The notes under the pieces were generated by a model. That model was not told the origin of the DNA. It saw only the letters and a list, made by a program, of their open reading frames with translations, and did no database searches. From an uncultured Christensenella sp. (GTDB taxonomy: Bacteria; Bacillota; Clostridia; Christensenellales; Pumilibacteraceae): a stretch of 64,000 bases of DNA. The stretch is from NCBI GenBank assembly GCA_910577945.1, contig CAJTNI010000001.1:59248-123247 (forward strand), in the 5' to 3' direction. The position numbers and the translations under genes are program-made. Below are positions 33,389 to 42,730 of this stretch, piece after piece. Numbering within the stretch: the stretch's first letter is position 1; each line of letters begins with the position of its first letter.

Positions 33389-34733
33389 CGATATTCGCAA
33401 TTCAACCGAGCTTTACGACGTGGCGCGCTTGTTTTTCGGCGACGATACGCCCGAGATTACGCTGTCGGAAAACGCGCGCGCTTACGTAATAACGATAGAC
33501 GGTAAGCGCTATGCGTTTGATTACGGCGCGCTGGCGGACGTGCCGCTTGCGCACGTAGACGGTCGGCTTGCCAAGATAGCGCTCTACGACGCGTTAAACG
33601 CGCATACGGGGCGCGAAATGCCGTGGGGCGCGCTGACAGGCGTTCGTCCGACAAAGCTCTTTTACGAGGCGCTTGCGGCGGGAAAAACGAGCGCGCAAGC
33701 GGTGGCGATGATGAAAAGCGTGTACCGCGTGCGCGCCGACCGCGCGGAGATTTTGCGGCAGATTGCGGACGCGCAAAGCGGCAAGATTTTTTTCCCGAGC
33801 GATTGTATCAATTTGTACGTGCACGTTCCGTATTGCACTACGCGCTGTACTTACTGTTCGTTTATTTCCGCGCCGATTGGCAAGCGCGCGGCGCAGGCGG
33901 AGCGTTACGTCGAGCTGCTTTGCGACGAAATAGACAAGTCGCTTAAACTGTTGCGGGCGTGCGGCAAGCGCGTTTTGTCGGCGTATATCGGCGGGGGCAC
34001 GCCTACCGCGCTCGGCGACGATTTGTTTGAAAAAATGCTGGACGCAATCGGCGACGTCGGTTGCGAATATACGTGCGAGGCAGGCAGACCCGACACCATA
34101 ACGGCGAGCAAGGTCGATATAATGCGTGCGCACGGCGTTACTCGCGTGTGCGTCAATCCGCAAACGCTCAACGACGCCACGCTCGCGGCAATAGGCAGGA
34201 GTCACACGGCGCGCGAGTTTTTCGACGCGTACGAAACGGTAAAGAGCCGCGGATTCGATATAAACTGCGATTTAATCGCGGGGCTGGACTGCGAGACAGA
34301 GCGCGATTTCGTCAACAGCTTCGAGGGGATAAAGGCGTTGGCGCCGCAAAACATAACGGTGCATTCGCTTTCCAAAAAGAACGGGAGCGTGATACGCTAC
34401 GACGAGGGCGAAAACTCCGACGCCGCCGCGATGACGGCATACGCGCTTGCGCATTTGGGCGAATACCGACCCTATTATTTATACAGGCAAAAACGGCAGG
34501 CGTGCAATTTGGAGAACGTCGGGTTTTCGCTCGAAGGCAAGGAATGCGTAAACAACATTACGACGATGGAGGAAACCGTCGGTGTAATGGCGTGCGGCGC
34601 GGGCGCAATATCCAAGCGCGTCGACGGCGGCATTTCGCGGTTTGCCAATATGCGCGATATCGCGTTGTATATAGACAGGTACGACGAAAAGCTGCGCGCC
34701 AAGCTCGATTATTTTACGAGAACCGACGATTGA
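33378..34733 (+). CDS. hemZ: Coproporphyrinogen dehydrogenase-like radical SAM enzyme HemZ
   Basis: 451-aa radical SAM protein of the HemZ/HemN family, with the cluster motif YCTTRCTYCSF (CxxxCxxC) near residue 155, IGGGTPTAL and CEAGRPDTIT. The N-terminal 140 residues form the extra domain of HemZ. HemZ is proposed to oxidise coproporphyrinogen III in anaerobic haem synthesis, but many haem-free Clostridia keep it, so the true substrate is uncertain. I chose ATG 33378, which overlaps the MBL gene, over an upstream in-frame ATG at 33297 deep inside that gene. Confidence 0.88.
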   Translation: MSVNDIRNSTELYDVARLFFGDDTPEITLSENARAYVITIDGKRYAFDYGALADVPLAHVDGRLAKIALYDALNAHTGREMPWGALTGVRPTKLFYEALAAGKTSAQAVAMMKSVYRVRADRAEILRQIADAQSGKIFFPSDCINLYVHVPYCTTRCTYCSFISAPIGKRAAQAERYVELLCDEIDKSLKLLRACGKRVLSAYIGGGTPTALGDDLFEKMLDAIGDVGCEYTCEAGRPDTITASKVDIMRAHGVTRVCVNPQTLNDATLAAIGRSHTAREFFDAYETVKSRGFDINCDLIAGLDCETERDFVNSFEGIKALAPQNITVHSLSKKNGSVIRYDEGENSDAAAMTAYALAHLGEYRPYYLYRQKRQACNLENVGFSLEGKECVNNITTMEETVGVMACGAGAISKRVDGGISRFANMRDIALYIDRYDEKLRAKLDYFTRTDD

Positions 34734-34753
34734 CTTAAACACCGCAAATTTAC

Positions 34754-34790
34754 TGTACAAAATTATTCGGGTAGTGTATAATAATCGGGT
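34754..34790 (+). promoter_or_regulatory. miaB promoter, predicted (nearly) leaderless
   Basis: TGTACA (34754-34759), 17-bp spacer, TATAAT (34777-34782), then 8 nt (AATCGGGT) to the ATG at 34791. Transcription should begin about 34788-34790, leaving no room for a ribosome binding site. Confidence 0.72.
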
Positions 34791-36077
34791 ATGAATTACG
34801 CCTATCATATACAAACATACGGCTGTCAAATGAACGTTCACGAGTCGGAAAAACTCGCGGGCATTTTGCAGTCGCGCGGTTATACCGCGTGTGACCGCGT
34901 CGAGGACGCCGATATTATAATTTTGAACACATGCTGTGTGCGAGAAACCGCCGAAAGCAAGGTTTACGGGCATTTGGGCAGGATTAAGAGCCAAAAGCGC
35001 GCGGGCGCGGTGTTGGCTGTTTGCGGGTGCATGACGCAGCGCCGCGACGTTGCGGAGAGCTTGGCAAAGCGCTGTCCGTTTGTCGATATTGTGCTGGGCA
35101 CATTCAATCAGTGTCGGTTCGGCGAGTATTTGGACGAGTTTTTACATACGGGCGCTAAAATAGTAGAGGTGTGGGATAGCGCGCGCGAGGAGTGCGCCGC
35201 GCCCATAGCGCGCACCTCCGGCGTTAACGCATGGCTCAACATAATGTACGGCTGCAATAATTTTTGCACGTACTGCATTGTGCCGTACGTGCGCGGCCGC
35301 GAGCGGTGCAGACCGCTCGACGACGTCCTGGCGGACGTGGACGGGCTATTAAAGAGCGGGTATAAGCAAATTACGTTGTTGGGGCAAAACGTAAATTCGT
35401 ACGAGCATAAAGGCAAGAATTTTATCGACTTGTTAAAACTACTCGACAACGGCGAAAAATACAGGCTCAAATTTATGACGTCGCACCCCAAGGATTTTTC
35501 GACCGAGCTTGCCGAGCAAATATCGAGCTCCGCCGTATTGTCCAAGAGTTTGCATATTCCCGTGCAGTCGGGCAGCAATCGCATTCTCAAAGAAATGAAC
35601 AGGCGATACACCCGCGAGGAGTATTTGGCGAAAATCGCGGGCTTGCGCGCGCTCGTGCCCGAAATCGGATTGAGCTCGGATATGATGGTCGGGTTTCCCA
35701 CGGAGACGGAGGACGACTTTTTGCAAACGCTCGACCTTGCCCAAACCGTGCGCTACAACAATCTTTTTATGTTTATTTATTCTCGGCGCAGCGGCACGCC
35801 CGCGGACAAAATGCCGCAGCTCGATTACAAGACCAAGCAGGCGCGTATCGACAGACTTATAAAGGCGCAGTTCGAGATTTCCAAGCGCATTGCGGCGGAG
35901 CACGTGGGAAGGACAGCGACGGTGCTGGTTTCCGAAAAGGACGGCGACAAGTGCTTCGGCAAAGCGGAGGACGATTCGGCGATAACTTTCGACGGCGCGA
36001 ACGTTGCCGTGGGGGATTTTGTAAGAGTGAAAATTACGTCGGCAAAGAACGCCAATTTGAAGGGAGAGGTGGTATAG
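34791..36077 (+). CDS. miaB: tRNA i6A37 methylthiotransferase MiaB
   Basis: Adds the 2-methylthio group to i6A37 of tRNAs. The N-terminal UPF0004 domain has the three cluster cysteines in YGCQMNVHESEK, NTCCVRE and VCGCMTQR; the radical SAM cluster motif is GCNNFCTYCIVPYVRGRE near residue 155; a C-terminal TRAM domain ends the 428-aa protein. It works on the product of MiaA, encoded three genes downstream. mutS follows after 1 nt. Confidence 0.96.
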   Translation: MNYAYHIQTYGCQMNVHESEKLAGILQSRGYTACDRVEDADIIILNTCCVRETAESKVYGHLGRIKSQKRAGAVLAVCGCMTQRRDVAESLAKRCPFVDIVLGTFNQCRFGEYLDEFLHTGAKIVEVWDSAREECAAPIARTSGVNAWLNIMYGCNNFCTYCIVPYVRGRERCRPLDDVLADVDGLLKSGYKQITLLGQNVNSYEHKGKNFIDLLKLLDNGEKYRLKFMTSHPKDFSTELAEQISSSAVLSKSLHIPVQSGSNRILKEMNRRYTREEYLAKIAGLRALVPEIGLSSDMMVGFPTETEDDFLQTLDLAQTVRYNNLFMFIYSRRSGTPADKMPQLDYKTKQARIDRLIKAQFEISKRIAAEHVGRTATVLVSEKDGDKCFGKAEDDSAITFDGANVAVGDFVRVKITSAKNANLKGEVV

Positions 36078-36078
36078 C

Positions 36079-38664
36079 ATGGGACTGTCGCCTATGATGG
36101 TTCAGTACAAGAAGATAAAGGAAAATTATCCCGATACGATACTAATGTTTCGCTTGGGTGATTTTTACGAGATGTTTTTCGACGACGCAATCACTGCGTC
36201 GCGCGAGCTCGACCTAACGCTTACGGGCAGGAATTGCGGGCTGAGCGAACGCGCGCCCATGTGCGGAGTGCCGCACCACGCTGTACAAACGTATATATCG
36301 CGTCTTATCAAAAAGGGATATAAAGTAGCTATTTGCGACCAAATGCAAGACCCCGCCGAGGTCAAAGGCATAGTGGAGCGCGACGTAACGCGTATAGTAA
36401 GCGGCGGCACCGTCACCGACCCCGAAATTTTGTCCGACGATAAAAACAACTATTTAATGTCGCTATGCTTGGACGACGGCGGCGTAGGCGCGGTGTGGAC
36501 GGATATCACCACCTCGGAAACGTACAATTACTTTATTCCGTGCCCCGTCAAAGTCAAGCTCAACGACTTACTGCTGCGCGTGCGTCCGTCGGAGATAATT
36601 TGCAATTCGCGCATGCTTGCTGAGAGCGTGGAGCTTTCTGCGGTCAAGTTCGGTGCAGTATGCACAATGTCGCAATACGACGACGCAATGTACGATTTCG
36701 ACGAGGCAAAGCGGCGCGTCGCGCAGCTTGTGGACGAGCGCGAGCTCAAAAATTTGTGCAAAACGCCGTCGTGCGTGTGCGCCGAGGGCGCGCTCATTGC
36801 TTATGTGCAAAGCATGCAATTCCGCAGCGACGTAAACATCGGCGCTGCGGAAAGCTTCGAGTCGGAAAGCTATATGGATATCGACGCCAACACGGCCAAG
36901 ACCTTGGAGCTTACCGAGTCGTTCAGTCGCAAGCGCGGCACGACGCTGCGCGACGTGATAAACAAGACGTGCACGCCAATGGGCGACAGACAGCTGCAAA
37001 AATGGATTATGCGCCCGCTGTGCGTAAAATCGGCAATCGACGAACGGCTTGCCGCCGTCGACGCGCTGTATTGCGATACTATAACGCGCGAAAAATTGCG
37101 CTCGGCGTTGGCGCGTATCAAGGACGTAATGCGCATATCCGCCAACCTCGCGCTCGGTGAAATCAAGCCGAAGGACGTTTTGGCGCTCGGCGCGTCGTTG
37201 CGAGCGTTGCCGGAGGTCAAAGCCGCGCTCGAAGCGGTAAACGGCGCGGCGGCATTGTCTGCGATTTATGCCGCTATCGACGAAATGCCCGACGTCGCCG
37301 ATTTAATAGATAATGCGATTGCGACGATTGCGCTCGGCGACGAAAAGGGCAAGGATAAAGACGCAAGCATTATCAAGAGCGGGTTCGACGCCGAGCTCGA
37401 CGAGTATCGCGCGCTCGTCACAAATTCTAAATCCATTATCGCCGAGACCGAGCGCAACGAGCGCGAAAAGACCAAAATCAAAAACCTCAAAATCGCGTAC
37501 AACAGATTGTTCGGCTACTATATCGAAGTACCCAGACAATTCGATTCGCAGGTGCCCGAATATTACCACAGGCGACAAACGGTGGCGAATGCGGAGCGGT
37601 ACATAACCGACGAGCTTAAAGAGCTTGAATTCAGAGTACTCAACGCCGCCGATTTGGCGGAAAAGCGCGAAAAGACGCTGTACTCGAAGGTGCTTGCCTC
37701 GCTGCGCGAAAAATGCGACGGCTTTAACGCGCTCGGCAAAACGATAGCCGATTTGGATTGCTATGTGTCGCTCGCAACTGTCGCCAAGCAGTTCGGATAT
37801 TGCCGTCCCGAAATAACCGAAAACGGCGTGATACGCATTTCCGAGGGCAGGCATCCCGTTGCCGAGCATTTGCCGTCGGACGAGCTTTTCGTGCCCAACA
37901 ATACCGATTTAAACGCGAGCGAATCGAGAATAATGCTTATCACAGGTCCGAATATGGCGGGTAAGAGCTTGTATATGCGACAGGTTGCGCTTATTACGGT
38001 GCTCGCGCATATGGGTTCGTTCGTGCCCGCAAAATCGGCGGTAATCGGCATTGTGGATAAAGTGTTTACGCGCGTCGGCGCTAACGACGATATTTCCACG
38101 GGGCGCAGCACGTTCATGGTGGAAATGAGCGAGGTGTCGCATATCCTCGACAACGCGACGGACAAGAGCTTGGTTTTGCTTGACGAAATAGGGCGCGGCA
38201 CGTCCACCTACGACGGGCTGAGTATCGCGTGGGCGGTCATAGAGCACTTGGCGTTGACAACCAATGCAAAGGTGCTGTTTTCCACGCATTTTCACGAGCT
38301 TACGGAGCTGGAAGGCTCTATCGACGGGCTCAAAAATTACAAGTTCACCGTCAAAGAGAGCGACGGCGGAATCAAGTTCATACGCAAAATCATGCGCGGC
38401 AGCGCGAACAAGAGCTTCGGCATAGAGGTATCCGCATTGGCGGGCTTGCCGCAGTCTGTGCTCGACCGCGCAAAGCAGCTTTTGTCGCAGCTCGTGAACG
38501 CCGATATCGCGCACAAGGCAAACGACAACCGCCAGCTTTCGCTGTTCGATAACGTTTCCAAGCACAACGAGATTATCAAGATTTTGCAAGAGCTCGACGT
38601 CAACGACGTTACGCCGCGCACCGCGCTCGATATACTTTGCGACTTAAAGGAAAAGACGGAATAA
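36079..38664 (+). CDS. mutS: DNA mismatch repair protein MutS
   Basis: Recognises mismatches. The N-terminal mismatch-binding motif FRLGDFYEMFFDDA contains the Phe-X-Glu pair. The Walker A TGPNMAGKS, the ABC signature STFMVEMSE, Walker B LVLLDEIGRGTST and FSTHFHELT are intact. 861 aa, standard. A GGGAGAGG site precedes the ATG. Its TAA overlaps the mutL ATG by one base. Confidence 0.97.
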   Translation: MGLSPMMVQYKKIKENYPDTILMFRLGDFYEMFFDDAITASRELDLTLTGRNCGLSERAPMCGVPHHAVQTYISRLIKKGYKVAICDQMQDPAEVKGIVERDVTRIVSGGTVTDPEILSDDKNNYLMSLCLDDGGVGAVWTDITTSETYNYFIPCPVKVKLNDLLLRVRPSEIICNSRMLAESVELSAVKFGAVCTMSQYDDAMYDFDEAKRRVAQLVDERELKNLCKTPSCVCAEGALIAYVQSMQFRSDVNIGAAESFESESYMDIDANTAKTLELTESFSRKRGTTLRDVINKTCTPMGDRQLQKWIMRPLCVKSAIDERLAAVDALYCDTITREKLRSALARIKDVMRISANLALGEIKPKDVLALGASLRALPEVKAALEAVNGAAALSAIYAAIDEMPDVADLIDNAIATIALGDEKGKDKDASIIKSGFDAELDEYRALVTNSKSIIAETERNEREKTKIKNLKIAYNRLFGYYIEVPRQFDSQVPEYYHRRQTVANAERYITDELKELEFRVLNAADLAEKREKTLYSKVLASLREKCDGFNALGKTIADLDCYVSLATVAKQFGYCRPEITENGVIRISEGRHPVAEHLPSDELFVPNNTDLNASESRIMLITGPNMAGKSLYMRQVALITVLAHMGSFVPAKSAVIGIVDKVFTRVGANDDISTGRSTFMVEMSEVSHILDNATDKSLVLLDEIGRGTSTYDGLSIAWAVIEHLALTTNAKVLFSTHFHELTELEGSIDGLKNYKFTVKESDGGIKFIRKIMRGSANKSFGIEVSALAGLPQSVLDRAKQLLSQLVNADIAHKANDNRQLSLFDNVSKHNEIIKILQELDVNDVTPRTALDILCDLKEKTE

Positions 38665-40526
38665 TGAAAATAAATAAGCTGCCTAGCGAAATATTCAACC
38701 GAATTGCGGCGGGCGAGGTTGTGGAAAGTCCGTCGTCGATAGTCAAAGAGCTTGTCGAAAACGCCATCGACGCGGGCGCGACCGAAATTTTCGTCACCGT
38801 GCGCGGCGGCGGTATAGATTATATCCGCGTGGACGACAACGGTTGCGGTATAGATTACGACGATATACCGACGGCGTTTTTGCCGCACGCCACAAGTAAA
38901 ATAAAATCGATAGACGATTTGGAAACCATTGGCACGCTCGGGTTTCGCGGCGAGGCTTTGCCCAGCATAGCCGCCGTTGCCGACGTGACGGTTGTGTCGC
39001 GCACGCCCGACTGCGAAATAGGCGGACGCGCCGTTTACAAAAACGGCAAGCTTGTCGAGCACGAGGAATGCGGCGCAAAGCTCGGTACGACGATTACCGT
39101 CGAACGGTTGTTCGACCGCATTCCCGCGCGCAAAAAGTTCCTCAACAAGCCGTCGCGCGAGGAAACGAAAATCGTTTCGCTGATAGAACGGCTCACGCTA
39201 GCAAACCCGAATACCGTATTTAAATACGACAGCGAAAGCAAGCATTTTTCCTCGTCCGGCGAGGGCTTGGAAAGCGCCGTTTTTGCGGTTTACGGCGACG
39301 TCGCGCTTAAAAATACCGTTAAAGCGGAAATTGACGAGCCGCCTATTTCCATTACGGGCTACACCTGCGTTCCCACGTTTACGAAGCCTTCGAAAAACTA
39401 TCAAAACATAATAATCAACGGCAGATATGTGGAAAGCGCGGATATAGTTTACGCCGTATATTCGGTGTACGCGCCCTATCTTATGAAACGGCAATATCCG
39501 CTGTTTGTGCTGCACATAACCATGCCGTACGACATGGTGGACGTTAACGTGCATCCGAGCAAGCTGCAAGTGAAGTTTGCGGACACCGTAAAGGTAAAGT
39601 CGTTGGTGGCACAAGCGGTTAAAAATGCCGTTATGCCCAAGTTGACCGACGCAAAGCGGCTGACCGAGGACGATTTCGTACCGTCCGCGCCGCCGCCCGA
39701 ATACGGTAGGTCGCATACATTGAAAGCTTTTTTCGAGATTGCCGCAAAGACTGCGCCCGTAGCGGCGCAGTGCGAGCCTGTCGGTACTCCCGCGCGTGAG
39801 GAAGCGTGCGCGACTGCCGCGCAAACGGCAAACGACGACATATACGATATCGGGCTCGGCGACGACGACGTGCCGCCCGACGGTGCGCAGGCGAAATATG
39901 CGGACGTTTACTCGTCCGCCGCCGATTTTTCGGAAACGGCGCAGTTTGTGCCTACCGAATGCAAGTACGTAGGAAAGCTGTTCAATACGTATTTGGTGTT
40001 GGAGCGCGACGAGCTTTGTTATTTTATCGACCAGCACGCGGCGCATGAAAAGCTTTTGTACGACGCGCTGATTAAAGATTACGAGCAAAAGCGGCTCAAA
40101 ACGCAGCCGCTGATGATTCCGTTCGTGTTCGACGTATCGCCGTCGGACGCGGAATTGATAACGGAAAGCATCGACGTGCTTGCCGATTGCGGGTTCGGAA
40201 TTTCGCCGTTCGGCGATTATACGTTTTCGCTGTCGTACGTGCCGTTCGAGTGCGCGGGAATTGATTTGCAATCGTTCGTCACCGATTTGTTGTTGCTCGT
40301 AAACTCGCGCGAAAAAAGCCCTATGATATTAAAGGAACGGCTTATGCAGGCGGCGTGCAAAGCGGCTGTCAAGGGCGAAATCGACGATTTGAGCAAGTCG
40401 GAAATCGACGCGTTGCTCTCTGAAATGACGATGCGCAATATTACTTTGTTTTGTCCGCACGGCAGACCGATAGCCGTATGCTTTTCCAAAAAGGAGATAG
40501 AAAAGTGGTTCAAGCGCATCGTATAA
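38664..40526 (+). CDS. mutL: DNA mismatch repair protein MutL
   Basis: ATPase partner of MutS. The GHKL ATPase motifs are ELVENAIDAGA, VDDNGCGI and GTLGFRGEALPS. A proline- and acid-rich linker covers residues ~340-430. The C-terminal endonuclease motif reads DQHAAHEKLLYD, where the usual final Glu of DQHA(X)2E(X)4E is Asp; CPHGRP is present. 621 aa from ATG 38664, which overlaps mutS. MutL is expected to be a nicking endonuclease as in other bacteria without MutH, if the Asp substitution is tolerated. Confidence 0.95.
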   Translation: MKINKLPSEIFNRIAAGEVVESPSSIVKELVENAIDAGATEIFVTVRGGGIDYIRVDDNGCGIDYDDIPTAFLPHATSKIKSIDDLETIGTLGFRGEALPSIAAVADVTVVSRTPDCEIGGRAVYKNGKLVEHEECGAKLGTTITVERLFDRIPARKKFLNKPSREETKIVSLIERLTLANPNTVFKYDSESKHFSSSGEGLESAVFAVYGDVALKNTVKAEIDEPPISITGYTCVPTFTKPSKNYQNIIINGRYVESADIVYAVYSVYAPYLMKRQYPLFVLHITMPYDMVDVNVHPSKLQVKFADTVKVKSLVAQAVKNAVMPKLTDAKRLTEDDFVPSAPPPEYGRSHTLKAFFEIAAKTAPVAAQCEPVGTPAREEACATAAQTANDDIYDIGLGDDDVPPDGAQAKYADVYSSAADFSETAQFVPTECKYVGKLFNTYLVLERDELCYFIDQHAAHEKLLYDALIKDYEQKRLKTQPLMIPFVFDVSPSDAELITESIDVLADCGFGISPFGDYTFSLSYVPFECAGIDLQSFVTDLLLLVNSREKSPMILKERLMQAACKAAVKGEIDDLSKSEIDALLSEMTMRNITLFCPHGRPIAVCFSKKEIEKWFKRIV

Positions 40527-41413
40527 AAACGGTCGCTATCGCCGGCTGTACCGCCGTCGGCAAATCGGATACCGCTTTGAAGCTCGCAAAGCGCTTTAAC
40601 GGCGCGGTCGTCGGCGCGGATTCGATGCAGATTTATCGCGGCTTCGATATAGGCACGGGCAAGCTGTCGCCGCAAGAGCGCGACGGAATACCGCATTATA
40701 TGATAGATATTGCGGACGGCGACGAATATTTTTCGGCGGGCGACTATGCCGAACGCGCAGCTGCCGCGATTAAAAGCATTTACGCCGACGGCAAGCTGCC
40801 TATTATAGTCGGCGGCACGGGAATGTATTTGTATTCGTTGCTTTCGGGGTTTAATTTCGCCGACGCGCCCAAGGATGACGGAATACGTAATGCGCTCAAA
40901 AGCGCGGCGCACATATTCGGCTGTTCGGCAATGCACAAGCTATTGACGGTATCGGACGGCGAATCGGCGGCAAAAATCAGCGCGCGCGACTGCAAAAGGA
41001 TAATTCGCGCGTTGGAAATTCACGCCGTCGGAGGCAGGGTAAAGTCGCAAGCGACCGCATCGGATAAGCCGTACGACGATTTGACGATAGTGCTCACGCT
41101 ACCGCGCGATATTCTTTACGACAGAATAAACAGGCGCGTGCGCAAAATGTTCGACGACGGACTAATCGCAGAGACGAAGGCTTTAATGCGCTATAAAGAT
41201 TGTCAATCCATGCAAGCGCTCGGATACAAGCAAATCGCCGCCGCGCCCGATGAGGCGCGCGCCGAGCTGGAAGCGCTGACAGCGCAAAAAACGCGCAATT
41301 ACGCAAAGCGACAGACTACGTATTTCAACAACATGAAGCTGAACAAGATCTTTATCGACGTTAGGGATTATTCGGCGGTCGAGACCTGCGTTGCGAAATT
41401 TTTGGAGACATAA
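40505..41413 (+). CDS. miaA: tRNA dimethylallyltransferase MiaA
   Basis: Transfers the dimethylallyl group to A37 of tRNAs. P-loop AGCTAVGKS, GADSMQIYRGFDIGTGK, VGGTGMYLYSLL and ARDCKRIIRALEI are typical. I selected the GTG at 40505: AAGGAG lies 10 nt upstream and the protein starts with VVQAHRIKTVAIAG, giving 302 aa; the upstream in-frame ATG at 40451 lies within mutL. The stop overlaps the next start (TAATG). Confidence 0.93.
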   Translation: MVQAHRIKTVAIAGCTAVGKSDTALKLAKRFNGAVVGADSMQIYRGFDIGTGKLSPQERDGIPHYMIDIADGDEYFSAGDYAERAAAAIKSIYADGKLPIIVGGTGMYLYSLLSGFNFADAPKDDGIRNALKSAAHIFGCSAMHKLLTVSDGESAAKISARDCKRIIRALEIHAVGGRVKSQATASDKPYDDLTIVLTLPRDILYDRINRRVRKMFDDGLIAETKALMRYKDCQSMQALGYKQIAAAPDEARAELEALTAQKTRNYAKRQTTYFNNMKLNKIFIDVRDYSAVETCVAKFLET

Positions 41414-42621
41414 TGAACGAAATTATTACTCGTGCGCTCGATAAGCTGGGCGCGCAATTTCAAAGAACGGACGCCGTCGCGTTGGACAATCAGCGCAAGG
41501 TGCTCGACGCGTTCATAGCTAATCGCGTCGCGCTCAGGCATTTTGCGCCCACCACGGGATACGGATACGACGATTGCGCGCGCGACACGCTCAACAAGCT
41601 GTATGCCGACGTGTTCGGCACGGAGGACGCCATAGTATCGCCGCACATCGCGTCGGGCACGCATGCGCTTGCCGTCGGACTGTTCGGGCTGTTGCGCCCC
41701 GGTCAAACGCTTTTGTGCGCGACGGGCACTCCGTACGATACGCTTAACGACGTGATATTCGGCGAAAATATAGGGTCGTTGCGCGATTTCGGCATAGATT
41801 GCGTTATCGTCCCGTTGGCGGACGGCAAGCCCGATTTAAAGGCTGTCGCAAGAGAGTGCGAAAAAGTAAAACCGTCGGTCGTCGCCGTACAGCGGTCGCG
41901 CGGCTACGAAATGCGTCCCGCTCTGTCCGTCGCTCAAATCGAGGAGATAGCAAAAACGGCGCGTACGGCGTGCGATTGCATGATTTTCGCGGACAACTGT
42001 TACGGCGAGTTTACTGAGCGTGTCGAGCCGTCTTTCGCCGACGTTTTTGTCGGGTCGTTGATAAAAAATCCCGGCGGCGGCATTGCGCCTACGGGCGGGT
42101 ATATTTGCGGCAGCAAGCAAGCTATCGCGCAGGTGGAGTCGCGATTTACCGCGCCGTCGATAGGGCGCGAGGTGGGTTCGTACGCGGGCGATTACCGTCC
42201 GTTCTATCAAGGACTGTTCGTTGCGCCGCATACGGTTGCGCAGTGCATAAAAACGGCGATGCTGTTCTCCGAGGTTTTTTCATCGCTCGGCTACGAAACG
42301 ATGCCCAAGACAGGCGAGAGCTACGACGATATAATTTGCTCGATTAAGTTCGGCGACGAGCAAAAGCTTATCGAGTTTTGCCGTGCCGTACAGAGCGCGT
42401 CGCCGATAGACAGCTTTGCAGCGCCCGAGCCGTGGGATATGCCCGGGTACGGCGATAAGGTCATAATGGCGGCGGGCGCGTTCGTTCAGGGCGCGTCTAT
42501 CGAGCTGTCGTGCGACGCGCCGATACGCCCGCCGTACACGGCGTATTTGCAGGGCGGGCTTACGTTCGAGCACGGCGTGCTCGCGCTTGAAAAGTGCCTT
42601 GCTGCGCTCGGATATAATTGA
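41413..42621 (+). CDS. Methionine gamma-lyase-like PLP enzyme (aluminium resistance family)
   Basis: 402-aa fold-type I PLP protein of the family annotated as methionine gamma-lyase family or aluminium resistance protein. Motifs: PHIASGTHALAVGLFGL, ATGTPYDTL, FADNCYGEF and the PLP-lysine region GSLIKNPGGGIAPTGGY. True substrate is not established. It normally follows miaA (often with hfq in between; here no hfq) in Clostridia. Start codon overlaps the miaA stop. Confidence 0.9.
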   Translation: MNEIITRALDKLGAQFQRTDAVALDNQRKVLDAFIANRVALRHFAPTTGYGYDDCARDTLNKLYADVFGTEDAIVSPHIASGTHALAVGLFGLLRPGQTLLCATGTPYDTLNDVIFGENIGSLRDFGIDCVIVPLADGKPDLKAVARECEKVKPSVVAVQRSRGYEMRPALSVAQIEEIAKTARTACDCMIFADNCYGEFTERVEPSFADVFVGSLIKNPGGGIAPTGGYICGSKQAIAQVESRFTAPSIGREVGSYAGDYRPFYQGLFVAPHTVAQCIKTAMLFSEVFSSLGYETMPKTGESYDDIICSIKFGDEQKLIEFCRAVQSASPIDSFAAPEPWDMPGYGDKVIMAAGAFVQGASIELSCDAPIRPPYTAYLQGGLTFEHGVLALEKCLAALGYN

Positions 42622-42661
42622 CTGTTACGGCGAGCGAATTTTGTTTTAGGCGTTAAAACAG

Positions 42662-42690
42662 TTGATTTTTTAAACGTGTTGTTCTATACT
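42662..42690 (+). promoter_or_regulatory. Promoter of eno
   Basis: TTGATT (42662-42667), 17-bp spacer, TATACT (42685-42690), 41 bp before the start codon. Confidence 0.75.
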
Positions 42691-42730
42691 TAGATTGGTA
42701 AAACCAAATATCATTTTACAAGGAGTTATC

